Made by a program: the position numbers and the translations under genes | Notes under the pieces: model-generated | Databases searched by the model: none | Told to the model about the DNA's origin: nothing | The model's input: only the letters and a program-made list of their open reading frames with translations | Origin: Dromiciops gliroides | Taxonomy: Eukaryota > Chordata > Mammalia > Microbiotheria > Microbiotheriidae | Length of the DNA stretch: 64,000 nucleotides | Assembly: GCF_019393635.1 (NCBI RefSeq) | Contig: NC_057864.1 | Span: 445,044,822-445,108,821 of the forward strand | Reading direction: 5' to 3' | Shown here: positions 56,388-64,000 of the stretch, one piece after another | How positions within the stretch are numbered: the stretch's first letter is position 1 | How the letters are laid out: every line of letters starts with the position of its first letter

Positions 56388-56636
56388 TCTCTGGGACACA
56401 AGTACGGAGGAAAAGTGAAGATTCATTGGTAGATTTAGGGTTCCATGTAGTGCAATAGATATTTGAAGAGAGGTCTTCAGAAATCTTCAGCTGCACCTTT
56501 GATTCTGTAAGATTTATATATGGTTCAGGAAGTCGCCATTTGTACTTTAGAAAGCGACTATCTGCTGGCCCGTGACATGAAACTGTGATGTTTTCACCAT
56601 CAAAAGAACAGTTGAGATGAGGCTGTGGAAGTTTCT
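56388..56636 (-). CDS. CD58: CD58 exon 3: second (C2-type) Ig domain
   Basis: The exon is 249 bases: 82 whole codons plus split codons at both ends (phase 1 in, phase 1 out). The acceptor is TTTTCTCCCTAG and the donor is GTGAGT. The peptide starts KLPQPHLNC and ends RTCVPE. Four cysteines (C9, C20, C61, C79) match the two-disulfide C2 domain of CD58, where human has LTC, VQC, IQC and TTC at the same places. The WRLP segment and a KIQC-like strand (NIYC) are kept. There are four N-glycosylation sequons (NCS, NIT, NLT, NES), which fits a heavily glycosylated ectodomain. The frame has no stop inside the exon. SLAM-family domains such as CD48 also have four cysteines, but the next exon makes CD58 the better call. 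A MIR begins about 25 bases past the donor, and L1 sequence lies about 75 bases from the acceptor. Confidence 0.9.
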
Positions 56637-56712
56637 CTAGGGAGAAAAAAAAATCAAGCAAGTTATGAATCAGAACAGAAACCGACGTGTGCTCCAATTA
56701 CATTTAAAAATG

Positions 56713-57332
56713 CCATTTTGGACCCACGTGTACAAAAATATTTACAGCCACTCTCTTTGTGGTGACAAAGAACTAGAAATTGAGGGGATACCCATAAGTT
56801 GGGGAATGGCTGAATAAGTTGTGGTATAGGAATGTAATGGAATACTATTATGCTATAAGAAATGAGGAGCAGGCAGATTTCAGAAAATCCTGGAAAGACT
56901 TAAGTGGACTGATGCTGAGTGAAGTGAGCAGAACCAGGAGAACACTGTACATGGTAACAGCAACACAATAGGATGATCAGCTGTATTTACAATGATTCAA
57001 GACAATTACAAAGGACTCATGATGGAAAATGCTTTCCACATCCAAAAAAAGAACTATGGAATTTGAGTGCGGATTGAAGCATACTATTTTTACTTTTGTT
57101 ATGTTTTTTTTTCTTTTTTGAGGTTTTTCCTTTTTGTTCTGATTCTTTTTTCACAACATGACTAACATGGAAATGTTTAATGTGATTGTAGATATATAAG
57201 CTATATCAGATTGCTTGCCATCTTGGGGAGGGGGGAGGGAAGGGAGAAATATTTAGAACTCAAAATCTTATAAAAACAAATGTTGAAAACTATCTTTACA
57301 TGTACCTGGGGGAAAATACTATTAGAATTGAA
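56713..57332 (+). mobile_element. L1 3' end in CD58 intron 2
   Basis: Full 3' order: TTGGGGAATGGCTGAATAAG, AATGGAATACTATTATGCTA, GTGAAGTGAGCAGAACCAGG, GGAAAATGCTTTCCACATCC, CACAACATGACTAACATGGA, TTGCTTGCCATCTTGGGGAG. 5'-truncated. Confidence 0.93.
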
Positions 57333-57344
57333 AAGGGGGGGGGC

Positions 57345-57856
57345 GGGGAAATAAATGATGAGCAGGCAGATTTCAGAAAAACCTGAAAAGACTTGCATCA
57401 CCTAATGAAAAGTGAAGTGAGCAGAACCAGAAAAACATTGTACACAGTAACAGCAACATTGTACGATGATCAACTATGATCGACCTGGATTTTCTCAGCA
57501 ATACAATGAGCCAAAACTATTCAAAAGGCTCATGATGGAAAATGTTAACCATATCCAGAGAAAGAACTAATGAAGTCTGAATGCAGATTAAAGCAGACTA
57601 TTTTCAATTTCTTTTCTTTTTTTCTTTTTGTAGTTTTTTCCCTTTTATTCTGTGTCTTCTTTCACAACACAATTTATATGGAAATGTTTTAAATTACTGC
57701 ACACATATATAACTGATATCAAATTATTTACCATCTTATGGAGGGGAGAAGGAAGGCAGGAAGGAAAAAAATTTGACCACAAAGTTTTATTTTTAAAATG
57801 GATGTTTAAAATTGTCTTTATATGTAATTGGAAAAAATAAAATACTATTTAAAAGA
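57345..57856 (+). mobile_element. Second L1 3' end, same orientation
   Basis: Repeats the same order from GATGAGCAGGCAGATTTCAG to GTAATTGGAAAAAATAAAAT. A separate copy, not a duplication of the first: the two differ throughout. Confidence 0.92.
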
Positions 57857-57964
57857 AAAAAATACAAGAGACAGTGGGTAGTAGTGAAGAGAGTGGCTGT
57901 GGAGCTACTTACTTCAGACTCCTCATGCCTGTGGATTCTTAACCTCTCAATTCTCACAACTGTC

Positions 57965-58085
57965 TAAGACTGTAAAGTGCAGACAAAAGGTACCAACCTA
58001 TCCCAGTGGGGCAAGTTTCTTCTATAGCCGATCAGGAGTGCCCTATAGTACTGAAATTACAAGTCCCTCTATTTCCTTCCCTATT
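57965..58085. repeat. Old therian repeat
   Basis: Sister of 51775-51915 (GTACTGAAATTACAAGTCCC, GGAGTGCCCTATAGTACTG). Confidence 0.5.
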
Positions 58086-58089
58086 TACA

Positions 58090-59050
58090 AATCAATAATG
58101 AGCTTTTGCTTTCCTTATAAGCTCAGGAGTGCATAAAGAGAGTTCCCTTCCCTTAGCACCAGAGGAAAGAATCCTCTTTTTTGCATGATTTGGAAACTCC
58201 TTCGGCCAGAGCAGATAAGTTGATAGCTCATGGTGTCTGGCCACTGGGGAGGGTTTCTGCATCCCTTCTGTCTGAGGATCTGCAAGACTAGCTAGCTGTA
58301 CACATAAACCAAGTCTGCTGAAAGTAAATTCAGCAATCTTCCCATTGCACCAAACTACCTCCTTTGTACTTATATCTTCAGTCCTTAGCATAGTATCTGG
58401 CACACAGCAAGAGCTGAATAATTCCTTTTTCATTCATTCAATCATTCATTCACAGGTTTAGTCTTATTGTTTTAAGTAGTAAAATAAGAACCTGTTATGT
58501 GGGATAAATATTACACACTAAGCTACTGCCACTTGTTCACAATTGATAATTGCTAAATTAATTTGCCAGACTACCCAATTATTTTGCAAGGAATGGAGCA
58601 AAGGTCATGTGGGTAGATTCTGAGACTAGGGAAAGTCTAGGATGTTAGGGTGTTGCCCAGGTTGTACCTAAGGTTCCTTTAGCCAGGAGGTCAAGATTAA
58701 AGAGGACCTCAAAAGCCTCTGTATTTATTCCCTCTGTTGAAATAACTGAGCTTAGCATACAACAGGAATAATTACAAAGCTAGCAAGCTACCAGAAAGAA
58801 GGTTTCTTCACCCCATGCTTCCTTGGTCCAGGTGAACTCCTCCCCAACTGGGTTATTCCCTGGTCAACTGAAGATTCTTCCCAAAGTGGCCTTGTTCAGT
58901 GTCCTGGGGCTTCTGACCATAAAGGGCAACCTTTGTATCACCACCAGGGTAGGCAGTGTTCCAGGTCTCTGACCCCATTGGGTTTTATATCCCCAGATCC
59001 AAGTGGGTCTGCCCCCTTGCCCACAAATGAATTTATCTTAAAAAGTTGGT
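58090..59050. other. CD58 intron 2, no exon seen
   Basis: 58375-58430 is an L2 3' scrap (GTATCTGGCACACAGCAAGA). The 58092-58433 minus frame lacks Ig-like features. Confidence 0.5.
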
Positions 59051-59053
59051 TTT

Positions 59054-59240
59054 GGGGGCAGCTAGGTGGCATAGTGGATAGAGTACCAGCCCTGGATTCA
59101 GGAGGACCCGAGTTCAAATCCAGCCTCAGACACTTAACACTTACTAACTGTGTGACCTTGGGCAAGTCACAACCCCAACTGCCTCACCAAAAGGAGAAGG
59201 AGAAGGAGAAGGAGAAGAAGGAGATGATGATGATGATGAT
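59054..59240 (+). repeat. WSINE-type SINE with (GGAGAA)n and (GAT)n tail
   Basis: The SINE body ends TGCCTCACCAAAAGG, then GAGAAGGAGAAGGAG and GATGATGATGATG. Same tail motif as the SINE at 8179. Confidence 0.92.
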
Positions 59241-59424
59241 TTTGAGGACACCTCTCCTACTGTGTGCCTAAGCCATTACTAGGGTCAATGTCTACTGGGG
59301 GAACCAAAACAGCCAAGCTGGTGGGATGAAGGGACTATGGGTTTGCAGGAAAGAATCAGAAGGAAAATAAGAAATGCTAAAAATAGATTCCTTAGGCTTT
59401 CAAGCTAGAAGAGACCTCAAAGAT

Positions 59425-59545
59425 CCCATTAGATTGTGAGTTTCTTAGGGACAGGAACAAGAATCATATTTTTTCTTTTCTTTGTAGCCACAGCACTTAG
59501 TACAATGCCTGGCACATAGTAAGTAGTTAGTAAATGCTTTCTGAC
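59425..59545 (+). mobile_element. L2 LINE 3' fragment
   Basis: ATTGTGAGTTTCTTAGGGAC, GCACTTAGTACAATGCCTGG, GTAAGTAGTTAGTAAATGC. Confidence 0.8.
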
Positions 59546-59549
59546 TGAT

Positions 59550-60110
59550 CATCTACTTCAAATCTCTCAGTTTTTACATTTATATGAGATTAAAGCCTAA
59601 AGATTTGCCCAATGGAATTGACTTGCCCCAAATCCCACAGAGAGTAACAGAGCAGGAATTGGAACTCAGGACTTCCTTTACTTCGCCATTTGGCAGAAGT
59701 CAAGGACTGCCAGTCACTGATCTACAGTATGTAGACTGGCATCCACATCCCTCCAGCCCCATGTCGCCAGTGTCCCCCATGTGTATCACTAAGAGGCAAT
59801 GGGATGCCTATCAAAACAGTTAATTCCCCAACACATCCTGCTGTCCAGGACAGCTTGGCTTTCTTACCACTCCCACAGATAGCCTCTGTTAATGCTGTCC
59901 CTCTCTGCCTTAAAAATCCATCTGGTCTCCTTTCTACCATTTCGACTTAAATTCCAAACCAAGCTATGAAATGAGGGCATTGGACTGATGGTCTCTGAAG
60001 TCACTCCCTGCTGTGATCCTATAAGGGCAAGGACTGTGCTAGGGATAAACAATCCCTGTCTTCACAGAACCTGGATTCTACTGGGAGGGATGTGGAGTGG
60101 GGAATATGAC
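59550..60110. other. CD58 intron 2, MIR-like and unassigned
   Basis: 59560-59720 is MIR-like (CAGAGAGTAACAGAGCAGGA). No exon found. Confidence 0.45.
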
Positions 60111-60114
60111 ATAC

Positions 60115-60227
60115 ATAAGTGACTTGCCCAGAATCACACAACTAGCAAGTGTTTTGAGGCCATTTGAACTCAGGTCCTCCTGATTTCAGGGCTGGTGGTT
60201 TATCCATTGTGGCACCTACCTGCCCCC
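60115..60227 (-). repeat. WSINE-type SINE, truncated
   Basis: AAGTGACTTGCCCAGAATCA to GGCACCTACCTGCCCCC. Diverged. Confidence 0.85.
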
Positions 60228-60415
60228 ATGAAGTTGTGTTTTTTTTTAAATGTATAACTATTTTTCAACTATATAATTGTTTCATTTGTAATTATATATG
60301 CTTTATTTTATGCATGTAAAAACATTATCCCAGAAGGGATCTGTAAGTTTCATTTGTATGTCAAAGGGGTCTATGACACAAAAACAGATTAAGAACATGA
60401 CTTCCCAATTTGGAA

Positions 60416-61245
60416 TTGTGCAAATAAAGTGACTGAAATGTCTATATCCTTTAACTCATAGATTGCTGGGCTTTTATCCCAAGGAAGCTGTTGATAAGAA
60501 GAAAGTCCCCATACACTTCAAAATATTTACACTATCACTTTTTTGTGATAGTTAAGAATTGGAAACAAAGTAGATGCCTGTCAATTGGGGAAAGACTAAA
60601 CAAACTGTGGTACATGAATATAATGGATTATTATGATGCTCTAAGAAATGATGAAAACAGAAAAGCAAAGAAAAAGCTACATGAACTGATGCAGAAGTCA
60701 AGTAAGCAGAACACAGTAGATAGTTAAATGCCCGTTAATCATATAATGTTTAACTAACATTTAATTAATAATTAATTTCATATATTAATTGTTGAATAAA
60801 ACAATACACACAATGACTCCAAAGTAAACAAAAAGAACAACCATACACAAAAATAAAAAGTAAATGTTGCAAAATTATAAAGAACAAGCATGGCTTGAAA
60901 GAAAATAGATATATGAGAACCACTCCCAACCTACCCCTTCAGCGAAGGGTAAAGACCATTGGTATTCTGAACCTGTAAAGAGGTGAGAAAACTGAAGGAC
61001 AGGGCAGGGAAGGGACTTTTAGAGGAATGTATAGATTGGGATTTGGGAAGGCAGGGGAAGAGGATGGAGAGGAACTTTTGTAGGGGTGTTGCATGTTTTC
61101 AGACTTTCAATGTAGTGATCAGTTGTATTGATTTTTCCTTTTCTTTCTCCTTTTTTTTGTCTTTTTAAAAATGCTTTTAAAAATGGCATAGTTCTCTGGG
61201 AGAAGAAGGACACTGAGGAAACTATTTTAATTAAAAAAAAACCAA
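60416..61245 (+). mobile_element. L1 3' fragment, older subfamily
   Basis: GATTGCTGGGCTTTTATCCC, AGATGCCTGTCAATTGGGGA, GTGGTACATGAATATAATGG, CATGAACTGATGCAGAAGTC. Ends in AATTAAAAAAAAACC. Confidence 0.88.
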
Positions 61246-61249
61246 GAAA

Positions 61250-61720
61250 TCAATAACTGATGGGGCATCTCTTTTTCACTGGCAATTCACAGCATCAATC
61301 TCTCTACAGGAAGACCTTTGGTGTGTTAGGTGGCCCCACTATGGAGATGTGTAGGAGGGCTTGGACAAGAGTATGAGAATCGGCATAGCACACTGAGTAA
61401 AAGACAGCTTCCCTTAGGAAAATTTGGATACCAGCCCATCTCTGACACAGACAGGCTGTGTGGAAACAAAGCACCTCTCAGCGGGCATGGCATCTCTCCA
61501 AAACGATAAGTTGAGGAGAAGGCTGTGATCTGACTTGGTAAAGGGAGTTTTCTCATTGGGATTTCCACATGAGAAAGAAATCCTGGGGTCAGAAAAAATG
61601 GACCAAAGTAGGATATGTTGAAATTTAAAGGGAGTGCCCAGAACAATGATGTCATGAATCCATCAAAACCTTATTGTATTACACAGAATTTAATACAGTA
61701 TTACTCATATGGTATTATAA
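61250..61720. other. CD58 intron 2, no repeat recognised
   Basis: A minus-strand frame at 61326-61655 was inspected as a V-domain candidate and not supported: it lacks the expected strand pattern and splice sites. Confidence 0.45.
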
Positions 61721-61726
61721 TCCATG

Positions 61727-61985
61727 TTCCTAAGGTGTAGCTCAGTAGACAAAGCACTGGGCCTGGAGTCTAAGCCTTCCTCTGACACTTACTAGCTGTG
61801 TGACCCTGAGCAAGTCACTTAGCCTCTGTCTGACTCAGGTCTCTCATCTATAACTAGGTCTAATACTATAGCATGGGGTTGTTGTGAGGACCGAACAGGA
61901 ATATATGTAAATAGCTTTGCTAATTTTAGAGTATAATAGAAATGTCAGGTGTTATTATTTGCTTTTATTATTATTAAACACACCA
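61727..61985 (+). repeat. tRNA-headed MIR-type SINE
   Basis: AGGTGTAGCTCAGTAGACAA head, GCTGTGTGACCCTGAGCAAG, GTTGTTGTGAGGACCGAACA, MIR tail. Confidence 0.8.
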
Positions 61986-62539
61986 GCACAAAGACCAATA
62001 TTCCAAATACTGGCAAAATCTTTTCAGAGAATCTCACTAAAACTGACTGATGCCAGATAACTTTTTCATTAAAATATACAAATATAATTGCAGGGTTCCA
62101 GATCCCATTTCCTCCAATTCTGGATTTTTCAGATTACTCTAGATCTTTATATATGACACTCATTCTTTCAGAGACACACCTTGATCCTCCTGGAAAACAA
62201 TCATCGTAACCACCCGCTGGCTCAGGGTCACCTGGCAAGGAAATAGGCTAGGGGCTGACTTCATGACTAAAAGATGAAATAATTAACCTATTCATAAGTG
62301 CTTATAATTAATTAATACAACTCATTTCTCATTAAGAAAAGAGAGTTACATGCATAACTCTAAAAGAAATGCCTGAATTAGTCTATTTAAAGGTATTACT
62401 GCAATTCAGATTGAGGGCAAAGTACTTCATCTCACTTATATGAACAATCCTTCAGTGCAGTGAGAAGGAAAAACAATGCCAGAATTAGCATCTCTTTGCA
62501 GTATAGGATTTCTCACTCGGAGAGGCCCTTTAAGCACTG

Positions 62540-62700
62540 GGGTGAAGTGGAAAGAGAGTGTGATTAGGATTCAGAGAACTTGGCTTCAAATCCAATCTCT
62601 GCCACTTGATACCTTTGTGACCTTGAAAGTCACATAACTTCTCTAGGCCTTGGTTTCCTCCTAAAATGTGTGGTTGGACAAGATGACCTCAAGTTCCTTT
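62540..62700 (+). repeat. Old MIR-like SINE
   Basis: AGAACTTGGCTTCAAATCCA (B box), GGTTTCCTCCTAAAATGTGT, GGACAAGATGACCTCAAG. Confidence 0.65.
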
Positions 62701-62703
62701 ACA

Positions 62704-62851
62704 AAAGCAGCTAGATGGCGCAGTGGATAAAGCACTGGCCCTGGATTCAGGAGGACCTGAGTTCAAATCCAGCTTGACACTTGACACTTACTAGCTACGT
62801 GACCCTGGGTAAAGTCACTTAGCCCTCATTGCCTCGCCCCCCCCCCCCAAA
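62704..62851 (+). repeat. WSINE-type SINE
   Basis: Head AAGCAGCTAGATGGCGCAG, then GCCTCGCCCCCCCCCCC and A-run. AAGTTCCTTYAC flanks it. Confidence 0.93.
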
Positions 62852-62929
62852 AAGTTCCTTCACAGCTCTAAATCAGAAATTCCAAGTGTGCTGATAAATA
62901 TTTAATAATCAGCTCTTGAAAAACTAGGA

Positions 62930-63615
62930 AATATTTTTAAATGCTCTGTTTAGTATGGCATTCAAAGCCCTTCTTAACCTGCCCCCTTATACCCCCCAAA
63001 GTCTACTTATACCTTATTCCCTGCCACATATTCTCCAATGCAGTGACACTGGCCTCCCAGCTGTTCCACAAACAAGATGCTCCACGTCTCAGGTCTGGAT
63101 ATTTTTTCTCAATGTTCTCCCTGCCTAAAACACTCTCCCCTCCTCTGCCCTAACTACTGACCTTCCTAGTCTCCTTTAAGAGCCAGCTATAGGGGGCAGC
63201 TAGGTGGCGCAGTGGATAGAGCACCGGCCCTGGAGTCAGGAGGACCTGAGTTCAAATCCGGCCTCAGACACTTAACACTTACTAGCTGTATGACCCTGGG
63301 CAAGCCACTTAACCCCAATTGCCTCACTAAAAAAGCAAAAAACCAAAACAAAACAAAAAAAAGAGCCAGCTATAATCCTACCTTCTACAGGAAACCTTTC
63401 CCACCCCCCATTTAATTCCAGTGTTTTCCCTCTTTTAATTATTTCCTATCTATCCTCTATACAGCTTCCTTTGTATATATTTGTTTGCATGTTGTCTCCC
63501 CCATTAGATCATAATCTTTTTGAGGGCAGGGACTTATCTTTTGCCTCTTTTTGCATCCCTATTGCTTAGCACGGTGCCTGACACATAATAGGCACTTAAT
63601 CAATGCATTTTCTCC
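62930..63615 (+). mobile_element. L2 LINE 3' end split by a SINE
   Basis: CATTCAAAGCCCTTCTTAAC, GAGCCAGCTATAATCCTACC, TTGTCTCCCCCATTAGATCA, GCACGGTGCCTGACACATAA, GGCACTTAATCAATGCA. One of the longest L2 pieces here. Confidence 0.88.
63192..63360 (+). repeat. WSINE-type SINE inside L2
   Basis: Full length. AAGAGCCAGCTATA from L2 is duplicated exactly on both sides. Confidence 0.95.
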
Positions 63616-63619
63616 ATCA

Positions 63620-64000
63620 GTTTCTGAAGTCTAGACTAGTGGCATCAAACATTAATAGACATGGATCTCTAGAGGTCCCATATTGACTTAGAAAACCAGA
63701 AGTCAACAGTATTATGATGTATTGTGTTTTTCTGTATTTTCATTCATTCAAAATTCATTTCATTATTTAGTTAACCACGTCCAATTACGCTTTAGTCCAG
63801 CTCAGGCAGCACTCACCTACTGGCAAGTTTGGTACCTCTGGTTTAGACAAACAATAAACAATAAGTCAAAACCTGACTTATAGCTTTGGCAATTTCCCAG
63901 GTGTAACTGCTCACACTGAAAATCTAACAATCAGCTCTATCTGGGCATGAGCTGGCTCCCACATACCTCTGTATGCTTCGCCCAGGAAGGGACTTAAAAG
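63620..64000. other. Window end, CD58 intron 2
   Basis: No exon or repeat recognised with confidence. A (CATT)n scrap lies at 63740-63755. Confidence 0.4.

Larger units (their letters stand above)
50058..56636 (-). other. CD58: CD58 (LFA-3) gene, central part: exon 3, intron 3, exon 4
   Basis: CD58 is a cell-surface adhesion glycoprotein that binds CD2 on T and NK cells. It has a signal peptide, a V-type Ig domain, a C2-type Ig domain, and a transmembrane or GPI anchor. Only the C2 exon and the membrane exon are seen here, separated by an intron of 6246 bases with GT and AG ends on the minus strand. The split codons match: exon 3 ends in one base (A) and exon 4 starts with GG, together giving Arg. 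The V-domain and signal exons should lie past 64000, and I found no convincing copy between 56637 and 64000. The last cytoplasmic exon was not found below 50058. In human, CD58 sits between ATP1A1 and IGSF3; neither is visible here. Confidence 0.88.

Noticed and set aside
58092-58433. Second candidate CD58 V-domain exon
   Set aside because: Contains L2 scrap sequence and lacks Ig features and phase-1 splice sites.
61326-61655. Candidate CD58 V-domain exon on the minus strand
   Set aside because: No V-type strand pattern (no WKK or DEDEYEM-like motif) and no fitting splice sites.

Overview
This is a stretch of marsupial nuclear DNA. The evidence is its repeats: about forty copies of a tRNA-derived SINE whose head reads GGGGCAGCTAGGTGGCGCAG and whose tail is A-rich, the short interspersed element that dominates marsupial genomes. 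With it come marsupial L1 ends, a BovB/RTE LINE, BovB-tailed CORE-SINEs, older MIR and L2, and several LTR families. I cannot settle the species. Both the SINE and the L1 types fit an Australian marsupial or an opossum.

The only host gene I can defend is CD58 (LFA-3) on the minus strand. Two exons are visible: the second Ig domain (C2-type) at 56388-56636 and the transmembrane exon at 50058-50141. Both have canonical splice sites, and their phases agree (phase 1 at each junction). The signal-peptide and V-domain exons would lie beyond 64000. The terminal cytoplasmic exon should lie below 50058, but I could not find it. Positions 1 to about 49500 therefore look intergenic, downstream of CD58. 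In human the next gene on that side is ATP1A1, and nothing of it is seen here.

Layout. 1-9500: SINEs, a 757-bp LTR split by a SINE, and a BovB fragment split by a SINE. 9500-20000: MIR and CORE-SINEs, L1 ends, and two related 596-bp solo LTRs in opposite orientation. 20000-32500: old MIR, L2 and L1 fragments, SINEs, and a solo LTR nested in a composite SINE. 32500-37700: A+T-rich DNA that looks like fossil LTR-element sequence, with two blocks related as an inverted repeat. 37700-39700: an L1 whose 5' end is joined directly to its 3' end and which carries two head-to-head SINEs and an unexplained 413-bp insertion. 40000-44700: MIR, SINEs and an old therian repeat. 44716-48326: a young LTR element with both LTRs and a 4-bp target duplication. 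50058-64000: CD58 exons and introns filled with SINEs, two consecutive L1 3' ends, L2, and a solo LTR.

Most long reading frames in the window are SINE antisense strands, microsatellites or LINE pieces, not genes. No tRNA, rRNA, CRISPR or bacterial feature is present.
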